DNA from: Tumebacillus_A lipolyticus
GTDB lineage: Bacteria; Bacillota; Bacilli; Tumebacillales; Tumebacillaceae
Direction of reading: 5' to 3'
DNA length: 64,000 nucleotides
Assembly: GCF_042682745.1 (NCBI RefSeq)
Contig: NZ_JBHUIO010000002.1
Span: forward strand, 620,001-684,000
The position numbers were made by a program, and so were the translations under genes. How positions within the stretch are numbered: the first letter of the stretch is position 1; each line of letters opens with the position of its first letter. Below the pieces are notes generated by a model. It was not told where the DNA came from. It made no database searches and saw only the letters and a list, made by a program, of their open reading frames with translations. Of this stretch, positions 6,689 to 14,324 are shown in pieces.

Positions 6689-7717
6689 TCAGATGTCGTC
6701 CGACGCGATCGCCCGATGCAGCGCGATCTGCACCTGGTGATGGATCACCTCATAGCCCCCGACGACAAACCCGTGCACGCGGCGCCCCCGCTTCCGCGCC
6801 TGCCAGCCGATCAGATGCTCCTCGACGGGGGGTGGCAGGCGATCGGCCCGCGTGAGCAAAAGCGGTGTCAATCGACCTCGCCTCGACAGCGCGGCCGATG
6901 CGGTTCCGATCGGCCACAGCTCAGCTGGCACCACGGCGATCGCGCCGCTCTCGGCCAACTTTTTTCCGAAGCCGCTCTTGCGCCCGCCCTGATGCAGCTT
7001 GGCAAATTCAACACTCGTCTCGTACCCGTCGCGGCCGGCGACCCAACCATCGATCTTTGCGCCCAACCTCCGCACCTCACGCTCGACCGTCCCGGAGAGA
7101 TAGCGGGCAGGTGCGACCACGATCAGTTTCGTGCGTGGGCGCTGGTGCAGAAAGCGCACCGCCATCTCTGACAACCCCCGCTCTGAGGCGAAGAGGATCG
7201 GGATTCCCGAGGCGGCGGCAAAGCTGCCAGCGGCGACCCCTCCGCCTTTCGGATCGACCGAGACGAGCAGCGCATGCGACCCCTCAAGCACCCCTTCGCA
7301 TTCGGCAATCTTTCCTAAAGTATCTGCTAGATCTTGGCCCAGCAGATGCCAGACGGTAAAACCGAGAGCGGCCACATCATGCAAAACATTCGCGTGCATC
7401 GCACCGATCACGATCACCTGAGCGGGCAGGCCTCTGCCCAGCGGGGACAGGCGCAACAGCTCGCGGGAGACGTCCTCTTCCAGACGCTCACCTTCCGTAA
7501 ACAGCATCACCGCAGCAAACGGGTGATGCATCAGGCGCGTCGCCCCGAGCGCCACCGGATAGCAGTCGGGTCGAGTTAAAAGCACCGCGTTCGGCCTGCT
7601 CGCAGGAAACACCGTTTGCGCGATGCCGATCGCGGCGCTCTTCGCCGTCGAACCGACGATGCGGGTGGTCAAAATTGTCGACGCCTGTCGAAAAAGAGGA
7701 TGCCAATGTTCGTACAC
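6689..7717 (-). CDS. CWB2-repeat protein without signal peptide
   Basis: A 342-aa protein with divergent cell-wall-binding-repeat-2 (CWB2) sequence. One repeat is TTRIVGSTAKSAAIGIAQTV with AVLLTRPDCYPVALGATRLM; another is KIDGWVAGRDGYETSVEFAK with IAVVPAELWPIGTASAALSR. These match the family pattern R(I/V)xGxxRYxTAxxIA and VxxAxGxxFxDALxxA. CWB2 proteins normally are exported and bind anionic wall polymers, but no signal peptide or membrane segment is visible here. A possible upstream ATG at 7759 adds only 14 polar residues. I chose the GTG at 7717 because GAGAGGGGGG ends 5 nt before it. It could therefore be a cytoplasmic protein with a re-used CWB2 fold. Transcribed alone; neighbours give no clue. 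Confidence 0.6.
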   Translation of the reverse strand: MYEHWHPLFRQASTILTTRIVGSTAKSAAIGIAQTVFPASRPNAVLLTRPDCYPVALGATRLMHHPFAAVMLFTEGERLEEDVSRELLRLSPLGRGLPAQVIVIGAMHANVLHDVAALGFTVWHLLGQDLADTLGKIAECEGVLEGSHALLVSVDPKGGGVAAGSFAAASGIPILFASERGLSEMAVRFLHQRPRTKLIVVAPARYLSGTVEREVRRLGAKIDGWVAGRDGYETSVEFAKLHQGGRKSGFGKKLAESGAIAVVPAELWPIGTASAALSRRGRLTPLLLTRADRLPPPVEEHLIGWQARKRGRRVHGFVVGGYEVIHHQVQIALHRAIASDDI

Positions 7718-7917
7718 CTGAACCCCCCTCTCTGGGCAGATCGATTCTTCTTTACACATTCTATCTAAAACTTATGCAGTGAATCTGGCACTCTTGACTG
7801 GACAGTTAACGGTCAAGATGGTATATTGATCAGGAAATGTGTATAAGCTATATAACATTTAAAACGTGTTTTTCCTTGATGAATTGATTTTATCAGGTAT
7901 TCCTTTCTTTTCGACGC

Positions 7918-7937
7918 TATAGTACAATAAAACTATA
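7918..7937. promoter_or_regulatory. Inverted repeat in the promoter of the XRE-TPR gene
   Basis: TATAGT (7918-7923) and ACTATA (7932-7937) are perfect inverted copies spaced by 8 bp. They lie 35 bp before the ATG at 7973. TATAGT could double as the -10. This is a plausible autoregulatory operator. The remaining 255-bp intergenic region is AT-rich and shows no gene. Confidence 0.4.
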
Positions 7938-7972
7938 CAGCATAACTAGATTTAGGGTGGGAGGGAACCCAA

Positions 7973-9265
7973 ATGCCTACGTCTTTAGGACAGAAAATTA
8001 AAGAACTTCGAATCATGAAGGGTCTCACTCAAAGTGACCTCGGCTCCGGCATGGTCACCCCGAGTATGATTTCACAGATCGAAGCTGACAAAGCGAATCC
8101 ATCTCATAAATTGCTATGCGCTATCGCAGAAAAACTTGAGACTTCGGTCGACTACTTCCTCTCTGACATGCAGACGAAGCTTGAGCAGACGAGCACTTAC
8201 AAGCTGGCGAAAGCGTACATGGAAACGGGCGAATATGAGAAAGCGATTTCGTTGCTTGAAGAACTTCTCGACAATCCGGCGCCGCATCTGCAGTTGACCA
8301 ACATCTCGTTTGATCTGGCGAACTGCTACCTGCATGTCGAGCAGTTTGAGCGTGCGACCGAACTGTTTGAAGATGTTCTTGACGGGGCGATTCGTGCTGG
8401 CGAGCACAACATCGCAGTCTTGGCACTGAACAAGCTCGGCGTGATCCAAATGCGCAAGGAAAACCTCTTGCTCGCACAATTCCACTGGAAGAAGGCGTAT
8501 CAGGTGCAGTCCCGTTCGGAAGGAATCGACGTCTCGACCAAAGCGTTTGTTATCACGAACCTCGGAATGGTTAATTTGAAACTCGGTGAATATAATGACG
8601 CACTTAAATATTACACCGAGTCCTACCACCTGTTACAAGGTACAAATTACCTAAAATTGATCGGTGAGACGTACAACGGTTTGGGACACGCGAACAAAGA
8701 GCTGAAGAACTACAAAAAAGCGGTTGAGCACACGCAGGATGCGATTGCGATCTTCAAATCTCTGAACCTGATCAAATCGTCCTACCACTGCAAAGTGAAC
8801 CTCGCGATCATCAAAGGTGATGAGGGCAAAATCGATGAAGCGCTGTCTCTGCTCGAAGAGAGCATGGAAGGCTTCACCGCACACGGCAACGATTTTGACA
8901 TCGCGAACGTGCACAGCGAGTTTGCTCGCATGTTGCTGAAAGAAGACCGCTTCAAAGATGCGGAAGCGCACTGCAAGCAATCTTTGGAGTTGCTTGAGCC
9001 AGGCATCCGCGAAACCGCGTTCCTCTATCGCACGTTGGCGAAAGTGGAACTGGGCCTCGAAGAGTTTGAAAACGCGATCGAGTATGCGGAAAAAGCGATC
9101 GAACTGTTCCAAACGTATGACATGATCGGTCAGCTGACCAAGTCGTACGCACTGCTTGGCGAGATCTACAAAATGCAAGGCGACTTCTTGTCTGCCACCG
9201 AATCTCTGCAAAAAATGCAAAGCATCGTCGAGTCCAACCTGCGCGAGCGCGTGCTGGTCATGTAA
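7973..9265 (+). CDS. XRE-type HTH regulator with C-terminal TPR array
   Basis: A 430-aa protein. Residues ~8-65 form an XRE/Cro helix-turn-helix (IKELRIMKGLTQSDLGSGMV, PSMISQIEADKANPSHKLL). The rest is a run of tetratricopeptide repeats, for example YMETGEYEKAISLLEELLD, FITNLGMVNLKLGEYNDALK-like units and IEYAEKAIELFQTYDMIGQL. This layout resembles the RRNPP group (PlcR, NprR, Rap-like), whose TPRs bind short peptides, but many TPR-XRE proteins in Bacillales have no known peptide. GGGAGG precedes the ATG. A strong terminator follows. No convincing cognate pro-peptide gene is next to it. It is the first plus-strand gene and stands alone. Confidence 0.8.
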   Translation: MPTSLGQKIKELRIMKGLTQSDLGSGMVTPSMISQIEADKANPSHKLLCAIAEKLETSVDYFLSDMQTKLEQTSTYKLAKAYMETGEYEKAISLLEELLDNPAPHLQLTNISFDLANCYLHVEQFERATELFEDVLDGAIRAGEHNIAVLALNKLGVIQMRKENLLLAQFHWKKAYQVQSRSEGIDVSTKAFVITNLGMVNLKLGEYNDALKYYTESYHLLQGTNYLKLIGETYNGLGHANKELKNYKKAVEHTQDAIAIFKSLNLIKSSYHCKVNLAIIKGDEGKIDEALSLLEESMEGFTAHGNDFDIANVHSEFARMLLKEDRFKDAEAHCKQSLELLEPGIRETAFLYRTLAKVELGLEEFENAIEYAEKAIELFQTYDMIGQLTKSYALLGEIYKMQGDFLSATESLQKMQSIVESNLRERVLVM

Positions 9266-9274
9266 CACCTTTGC

Positions 9275-9315
9275 AAAAAGCCCCCTGTTCTGCAAGCAGC
9301 ATCAGGGGGCTTTTT
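9275..9315. terminator. Terminator after the XRE-TPR gene
   Basis: AAAAAGCCCCCTG (9275-9287) pairs perfectly with CAGGGGGCTTTTT (9303-9315). The stem is GC-rich, has a T-run and begins 10 bp after the stop codon. Confidence 0.9.
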
Positions 9316-9393
9316 GTCATCCGAACGTCTATGCAAAAGTGCTGCGAATTCGATGATCACAAAAGTACAACGATGCACACGATGCTAGATTCC

Positions 9394-9422
9394 TTGACTT
9401 CATGAAAATGGTATGGTAGAGT
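9394..9422 (+). promoter_or_regulatory. Promoter of the efflux-pump leader
   Basis: TTGACT (9394-9399), a 17-nt spacer and TAGAGT (9417-9422) form a sigma-A-like promoter. Transcription would start near 9430 and give a leader of about 310 nt before the efflux gene start at 9739. The -35 is strong and the -10 is weak. Confidence 0.55.
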
Positions 9423-9458
9423 CTGGTTAGTTAAAAGTGAAAGGGTGACCTTAGTCCG

Positions 9459-9470
9459 ATGATCTACTAA
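9459..9470 (+). CDS. Candidate three-codon leader uORF (Met-Ile-Tyr)
   Basis: ATG ATC TAC TAA follows AAAGGGTGA at about 10 nt spacing, roughly 30 nt into the predicted leader transcript. Very short uORFs are known in ribosome-mediated attenuators of antibiotic-resistance genes in Firmicutes. Here it lies about 130 nt upstream of an intrinsic terminator and 270 nt before an efflux gene. The uORF is so short that it could be chance; it is supported mainly by the context. Confidence 0.3.
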   Translation: MIY

Positions 9471-9600
9471 TCCTATTCCAACGCAAAAACTCGTAATCTA
9501 ACGAATTTTTTTGGATGGGGTCAGTGTGTGGACTTACATATATTCAAGAAGAGAATTGCTTCCCTGATGTGGAGTTGTCTTTCTTTTTGTCTCTATGCCT

Positions 9601-9640
9601 ACCTCCTGTCCAGAATGTGGATCAGGTGGTTTTTTGTTTT
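9601..9640 (+). terminator. Intrinsic terminator inside the efflux leader (attenuator)
   Basis: ACCTCCTGTCC (9601-9611) pairs with GGATCAGGTGGT (9619-9630), with a small bulge, and is followed directly by TTTTTTTGTTTT. No gene ends just upstream, so premature termination of the leader from the 9394-9422 promoter is the natural reading. An open frame from 9515 runs through the hairpin but has no coding character. Confidence 0.55.
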
Positions 9641-9698
9641 ACCGTTTTCCCGATTGCGCATTTCAACTGTTTGCATGCATTCGGTTATACTAGTTATC

Positions 9699-9723
9699 AT
9701 CTATACTGGTGAATGGTATAGAT
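9699..9723 (+). promoter_or_regulatory. Inverted repeat just before the efflux gene RBS
   Basis: ATCTATAC (9699-9706) and GTATAGAT (9716-9723) are perfect inverted copies around a 9-nt centre. The repeat directly abuts AAGGAGG (9724-9730). It may be an operator, or an mRNA hairpin next to the ribosome-binding site. A TATACT at 9686-9691 could serve as a second -10 but no good -35 accompanies it. Confidence 0.45.
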
Positions 9724-9738
9724 AAGGAGGATGAGAAC

Positions 9739-11196
9739 TTGAGCACTGCCACAACGTCTGCACCCCCAGCTTCTCCGGAGCTTGGGAATTTGAAGCGACT
9801 TCCGATCTTGATTTCACTGATTATCGGGGCGTTTTTCTCGATTCTAAATGAAACGCTGCTGAATATCGCGTTTCCCCAGCTGGTGGTCGAACTGGGCGTA
9901 TCTCCGTCGACCCTGCAATGGCTGGCGACAGGCTATATGCTTGTTGTCGGCGTGCTGGTTCCTGCTTCCGCTTTGCTCGTCCAATGGTTTACGACGAGAC
10001 AAATGTTCTTGGGCGCGATGATCCTGTTTGCCATAGGTACGCTCATCTGTGGGATCGCGCCACAATTTTCGTTCCTGTTGTTTGGTCGTTTGTTACAAGC
10101 TGCCGGGACCGGTCTGATGCTGCCCGTCCTGATGAACACGATCCTCGTGCTATATCCCCCAGAAAAGCGCGGCGCGGCGATGGGGAGCATCGGGCTGGTC
10201 ATCATGTTCGCTCCTGCGATCGGGCCTACGCTCTCCGGCCTCATTCTGGAGTCTTTGCAATGGCGCTGGCTGTTCTTCCTGGTGCTGCCGTTCGCCATCT
10301 TCTCCATCGTCTTCGCATCGATCTATTTGAAAAACGTGTCCACGCCGACAAAGCCGAAAGTAGATGTGTGGTCGATCATCTTATCGACGATCGGCTTCGG
10401 CGGCATCGTCTATGGCTTCAGCAGCTCCGGTGAAGGAAATGGCGGCTGGTCCAACCCGGAAGTCTACGGAACCGTTCTTGTCGGCGGGATCGCGCTTCTG
10501 CTGTTCACGATCAGGCAATTGCGACTGCAAGAACCGCTGATGGATCTCCGAGCATTCAAGTTTCCGATGTTCTCACTGACCACCATCCTGTTGATCATCA
10601 TGATGATGACGCTGTTTTCAACGATGACGCTCCTGCCCTTCCTGTTCCAAGGCGCGCTTGGGCTCACCGTATTTGCATCCGGGCTTTTGATGCTGCCAGG
10701 CAGCCTCCTAAACGGGCTGATCTCGCCGATCACCGGCAAGCTGTTCGACAAATTCGGACCGCGGGCGCTGGTGATCCCCGGCTCAGCCTTCCTGGTCATC
10801 ATCATGTGGTTTTTCACGCAGGTTTCGGCAGATACTTCCAAAATGACCTTCCTGATCTTGCACATCTGCATGATGGTGTCCATCTCGATGATCATGATGC
10901 CTGCGCAAACGAACGGGTTGAACCAACTGCCCCCACGTTACTACCCGCACGGGACGGCCATTCTCAACACCTTGCAGCAGGTAGCTGGCGCGATCGGCGT
11001 CGCTTTCTTCATCAGCGTCATGTCATCAGGTCAGCGCAACTTTTTGGAGCAGTCATCCGATCCGACTGCACCGCTCCAACTCGCGCAGGCGATGGTTGCT
11101 GGCGTGCACAACGCTTTTGTGATCGGCTTTGGCTTTGCTGTGCTCGCCTTAGTGCTTGCGCTGTTCTTGAAACGCACGCAGCAGGCGAAAGAATAG
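9739..11196 (+). CDS. MFS drug efflux transporter, DHA2 (14-TM) type
   Basis: A 485-aa transporter of the DHA2/EmrB-QacA family. Fourteen hydrophobic helices can be traced. The N-terminal part carries NIAFPQLVVELGVSPSTLQWLATGYMLV, typical of DHA2 TM1-2. Motif A is degenerate, around LVQWFTTRQMFLGAMILFA, and the motif C-like GSIGLVIMFAPAIGPTLSGLIL follows. It should export a cationic or hydrophobic drug in exchange for protons. I chose the TTG at 9739, which lies 8 nt after AAGGAGG; the GTG at 9709 is upstream of that site. A leader with a uORF, a terminator and an inverted repeat suggests inducible expression. It resembles LmrB-type lincosamide pumps, but substrate cannot be assigned from sequence. 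Confidence 0.88.
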   Translation: MSTATTSAPPASPELGNLKRLPILISLIIGAFFSILNETLLNIAFPQLVVELGVSPSTLQWLATGYMLVVGVLVPASALLVQWFTTRQMFLGAMILFAIGTLICGIAPQFSFLLFGRLLQAAGTGLMLPVLMNTILVLYPPEKRGAAMGSIGLVIMFAPAIGPTLSGLILESLQWRWLFFLVLPFAIFSIVFASIYLKNVSTPTKPKVDVWSIILSTIGFGGIVYGFSSSGEGNGGWSNPEVYGTVLVGGIALLLFTIRQLRLQEPLMDLRAFKFPMFSLTTILLIIMMMTLFSTMTLLPFLFQGALGLTVFASGLLMLPGSLLNGLISPITGKLFDKFGPRALVIPGSAFLVIIMWFFTQVSADTSKMTFLILHICMMVSISMIMMPAQTNGLNQLPPRYYPHGTAILNTLQQVAGAIGVAFFISVMSSGQRNFLEQSSDPTAPLQLAQAMVAGVHNAFVIGFGFAVLALVLALFLKRTQQAKE

Positions 11197-11207
11197 GATT
11201 ACGGCAA

Positions 11208-11247
11208 AAGGGCCGGATCGATCCCCATCAGGATCGATCCGGCCCTT
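11208..11247. terminator. Bidirectional terminator between the efflux gene and copZ
   Basis: AAGGGCCGGATCGATCC (11208-11224) and GGATCGATCCGGCCCTT (11231-11247) form a 17-bp perfect stem with a 6-nt loop. It can serve both converging genes. Confidence 0.88.
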
Positions 11248-11260
11248 GTTGTTTATCCAA

Positions 11261-11464
11261 TCAGGCTACATCATAGCCTGCGTCTTCGATCGCAGTGCGC
11301 AGCTTGTTCAGATCGTATTTGTCAGCATCATAGGTGACGCCAACAGTCCCCTGCTCAAGGTTGACATCGACCGCTGCAGCGCCCGCCTCTTTCAGTGCGC
11401 TTTCCACCGCGCTTTTGCAGTGACCGCAGGACATGCCCGATACATTAAACGTGAACGTGCTCAT
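11261..11464 (-). CDS. copZ: Copper chaperone CopZ
   Basis: A 67-aa heavy-metal-associated (HMA) domain protein beginning MSTFTFNVSGMSCGHCKSAV. The Cu(I)-binding motif is MSCGHC (MxCxxC). It hands copper to CopA and to CsoR. The frame is open upstream to 11590, but that part overlaps copA and is unrelated; GAGGAAATTCAC precedes the ATG at 11464. It is the last gene of csoR-copA-copZ. In B. subtilis the order is copZ-copA with csoR upstream, so the two genes are swapped here. Confidence 0.95.
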   Translation of the reverse strand: MSTFTFNVSGMSCGHCKSAVESALKEAGAAAVDVNLEQGTVGVTYDADKYDLNKLRTAIEDAGYDVA

Positions 11465-11502
11465 GTGAATTTCCTCCTCATTCTCCTGTTTGTCTATATG
11501 CT

Positions 11503-13704
11503 TTACGCATCGAGTTTGACGCGTTTCAGCCGCAGTGCATTTAAGACGACAGATACTGAACTGAACGCCATCGCCGCACCTGCCACCCAAGGCAACAGCA
11601 GGCCGAAAGCGGCGATCGGAATCCCGACCACATTATAGGCGAGCGCCCAAAACAGGTTCTGTTTAATATTGCCGATCGTGGCGCGCGACAGTCGGACCGC
11701 TCGCACCACACCTTCCAGATCGGCGCCCATCAAGGTCACATCTGCCGCCTCGATCGCCACATCGGCACCTGTGCCGACCGCGATTCCAACATCGGCCATC
11801 ACCAAGGCGGGAGCGTCATTGATGCCATCGCCGACCATCGCCACGGTGCTCCCCGCCCCTTTGTAGCGTTTGACAGCAGCCGCCTTATCTTCTGGCAACA
11901 CTTCTGCCAACACCTCGTCGACGCCAACTTGCGCCGCGATCGCTTGTGCGGTCCGCAGATTGTCGCCGGTGACCATCACCACCTTCAGCCCCATTCGCTT
12001 CAGGCTGTCGATCGCTTCCTTCGATGTCTCTTTCACCGTGTCGGCCACCGCGACCAGCCCGGCGACCGCTCCCTCGACGGAGACGATCATCGCCGTTTTG
12101 CCCGCTGCTTCAAGTTGCTCCATCATCTGTTCGATCGAAGCGACATCGATACCTTCCTCGATCATCAATCTGCGCGTGCCGATCAACACGGTGCGAGCGT
12201 CCACAACCGCCCGAACACCGCGGCCGGTGATCGCCTCAAACCGCTCCGGGTCTTCCAGATCGCCCAATTCGGCACCCGCTTGAACGATCGCCGTCGCCAG
12301 CGGATGCTCGGACAGCTTTTCCGCGCGGGCAGCCGTTCTGAGCAGATCGTCCTGCGACGCCAACTGCTCCCCGATCACCAGCAGATCGGTCACGGCAGGT
12401 TTCCCTTTGGTGATCGTCCCTGTCTTGTCGAGCAGGATCACATTCACTTTTTGCAAATTCTCCAGATGTTCCCCGCCTTTAAACAGAATTCCGTTCTCTG
12501 CCCCCTTGCCCGTGCCGACCATGATCGACGTCGGCGTGGCGAGTCCGAGCGCGCAAGGGCAGGCGATGACCAGCACTGCTGTCGCGTTCATCAGCGCGAT
12601 GGTCAGCGCATCGTGCAGACCGCTTTGCAGGAAGAAATACCAGATGATAAAGGTGAGCAGTGCGATGCCGACCACGATCGGAACGAAGATGCCGGAGATC
12701 ACGTCAGCCATGCGTTGAATCGGCGCTTTCGATCCTTGCGCCTCTTCGACGACGGTGATGATCTGCGCAAGCGCCGTCTCCTTGCCCACCTTCTCCGCTG
12801 TAAAGCGCAGCGCCCCGTTTTTGTTGAGCGTCGCCCCGAACACTTGATCGCCCGGGTTTTTATCGACCGGAATCGACTCACCGGTCAACATCGACTCATC
12901 GACTGAGGAGACGCCTTCAAGCACAGTGCCATCGACCGGAATCTTCTCCCCCGGACGCACCAGCACCACATCGCCTGCGATCACATCCTCGATCTTGACT
13001 TCCAGCTCGCGACCTTCGCGCACCACTCTCGCCGTCTTCGCCTGTAGATTCATCAGCTTTTTGATCGCATCGGACGTTCGCGACTTGGCCAGATGTTCGA
13101 ACAGCTTGCCGAGCAGGATCAGCGTGATGATGATCGCGCTCGTTTCGAAGTACACATGATGCTCACCGCGCAAAATCATCCACAGCGAGTAGAAGTAGGC
13201 GGCCGAAGTGCCGAGCGCCACCAGCACATCCATGTTCGCGCTCTTGTTGCGCAGCGCTTTGAACGCCCCGACATAAAAACCAAACCCTGCCACAAACTGA
13301 ATCGGGGTTGCCAGTGCCAGCTGCACCCACGGATTCATCAGGAAGTCGGGCGCGATCGACACGCCGAGCATCTCAAACATCACCAGCAAGAACGGCAGCG
13401 ATAATATGGCGGAAAAGATCAGCATGCCGATCTGGCGCTTCTTCGCCTTCTCTGCCAGTTCGTTCGGTTCTCCAGCTTGCTTCTCGACCAACTCGCTCGC
13501 ACCGTATCCGAGCTTCTCGATGCGCATGATGATCGATTGCGGAGTCAGCTTCTCCTGATCAAAGGTGACCGTGGCGCGCTCCATCGTCAAATTGACATTC
13601 GCATCTGCCACGCCTTCCATCTTGCCGACCACTTTTTCGATCCGTGCGGAGCAAGCTGCACAGGTCATACCGCTCACCTGAAGCGTTACTTTCTGTTCAC
13701 TCAT
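11503..13704 (-). CDS. copA: Copper-exporting P1B-type ATPase CopA
   Basis: A 733-aa P-type ATPase. It has one N-terminal HMA domain with GMTCAACSARIEK (CxxC at ~15-18), whereas B. subtilis CopA has two. Then follow membrane helices, the actuator loop ESMLTGESIPVDK, the CPC metal-site motif VIACPCALGLATPTS at ~380-394, the phosphorylation site LLDKTGTITKGKP (Asp ~426), SEHPLATAIV, and MVGDGINDAPALVMADVGIA. It exports Cu(I) from the cytoplasm using ATP. The ATG at 13704 follows AAAGGAG; the in-frame GTG 3 codons earlier is less likely. Downstream of csoR by 25 bp, upstream of copZ by 38 bp. Confidence 0.97.
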   Translation of the reverse strand: MSEQKVTLQVSGMTCAACSARIEKVVGKMEGVADANVNLTMERATVTFDQEKLTPQSIIMRIEKLGYGASELVEKQAGEPNELAEKAKKRQIGMLIFSAILSLPFLLVMFEMLGVSIAPDFLMNPWVQLALATPIQFVAGFGFYVGAFKALRNKSANMDVLVALGTSAAYFYSLWMILRGEHHVYFETSAIIITLILLGKLFEHLAKSRTSDAIKKLMNLQAKTARVVREGRELEVKIEDVIAGDVVLVRPGEKIPVDGTVLEGVSSVDESMLTGESIPVDKNPGDQVFGATLNKNGALRFTAEKVGKETALAQIITVVEEAQGSKAPIQRMADVISGIFVPIVVGIALLTFIIWYFFLQSGLHDALTIALMNATAVLVIACPCALGLATPTSIMVGTGKGAENGILFKGGEHLENLQKVNVILLDKTGTITKGKPAVTDLLVIGEQLASQDDLLRTAARAEKLSEHPLATAIVQAGAELGDLEDPERFEAITGRGVRAVVDARTVLIGTRRLMIEEGIDVASIEQMMEQLEAAGKTAMIVSVEGAVAGLVAVADTVKETSKEAIDSLKRMGLKVVMVTGDNLRTAQAIAAQVGVDEVLAEVLPEDKAAAVKRYKGAGSTVAMVGDGINDAPALVMADVGIAVGTGADVAIEAADVTLMGADLEGVVRAVRLSRATIGNIKQNLFWALAYNVVGIPIAAFGLLLPWVAGAAMAFSSVSVVLNALRLKRVKLDA

Positions 13705-13729
13705 CTTTCTCACTCCTTTCTTGGGTCAC

Positions 13730-14005
13730 CTATTTGGTGAACATCCGGATCACATCCATCAGCTCTTTGATGTGCTCCTCTCCGCCACCCGCTTGAACTG
13801 CATGGGTTACACACCCGCGCGTATGCCCTTCGAGCAGCTTCAGGCCGATGCGGTGACTGGCCGACTTGATCGCGGTCAACTGCACCAAAATGTCGATGCA
13901 GTAACGATCTTCTTCGATCATCTTCTGCACGCCGCGAATCTGGCCTTCAATCTTTTTCAAATCGCGAATCAGAGCCTCTTTGTTGCGCTCAGCACGATGT
14001 TCCAT
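13730..14005 (-). CDS. csoR: Copper-sensing repressor CsoR
   Basis: A ~91-aa all-helical CsoR/RcnR-family repressor. The copper ligands are visible: Cys in EDRYCIDILVQ and His and Cys in LEGHTRGCVTHAV, the C-H-C set of true CsoR. IEGQIRGVQKMIEEDRYC is the family signature. It represses its own operon until Cu(I) binds. I prefer the ATG at 14005 because AGGGGG lies 11 nt upstream; the ATG at 14014 has no usable ribosome-binding site. A match to the CsoR operator overlaps this start region. Confidence 0.95.
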   Translation of the reverse strand: MEHRAERNKEALIRDLKKIEGQIRGVQKMIEEDRYCIDILVQLTAIKSASHRIGLKLLEGHTRGCVTHAVQAGGGEEHIKELMDVIRMFTK

Positions 14006-14012
14006 ATCAACC

Positions 14013-14060
14013 ATACCCCCCTATGGTATATAAAATACTCCAAGGATGAGGAAATGTCAA
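14013..14060 (-). promoter_or_regulatory. csoR-copA-copZ promoter with CsoR operator
   Basis: On the minus strand TTGACA (14055-14060), 17 nt and TATTTT (14032-14037) form a strong promoter. Just downstream, ATACC (14013-14017) and GGTAT (14025-14029) form an inverted repeat with a G/C run between them, like the known CsoR site with its C-rich pseudo-palindrome. Position right at the transcription start explains copper-relieved repression. Confidence 0.8.
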
Positions 14061-14222
14061 CCTTTCTTTTCGAAAGAGAGGAAAATTCGGGCATACAAGC
14101 GATCTTTAAAGCACCATCCGCTTGCCAATCCTCGTAGTTTCTTAGCAATCTCGAAGTAAAATCCGTGCGGTAGACTCCCCTACCCCCTACCCGTATGTGA
14201 AAAGAATTATCCGCCAGCCTTC

Positions 14223-14324
14223 ATCGCCATCGCCATCGGCATCGCCATCGCCATCGCCATCGCCATCGCCATCGCCATCGCCATCGCCATCGCCATCGCC
14301 ATCGCCATCGCCATCGCCATCGCC
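14223..14324. repeat. Hexanucleotide tandem array (ATCGCC)17
   Basis: Seventeen head-to-tail 6-bp units. All are ATCGCC except the third, which is ATCGGC. The array merges without a gap into the heptamer array that starts at 14324. The 160 bp between the csoR promoter and this array (14061-14222) contain no gene I can support. Confidence 0.97.

Noticed and set aside
9515..9725. Two overlapping ~65-aa frames before the efflux gene, considered as a peptide for the XRE-TPR regulator.
   Set aside because: They run through an intrinsic terminator and the operator-like repeat, lack a good start with RBS, and show no signal-peptide pattern with a mature peptide.
11929..12906. Plus-strand 325-aa open frame inside copA.
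   Set aside because: Antisense shadow of the copper ATPase without family features.
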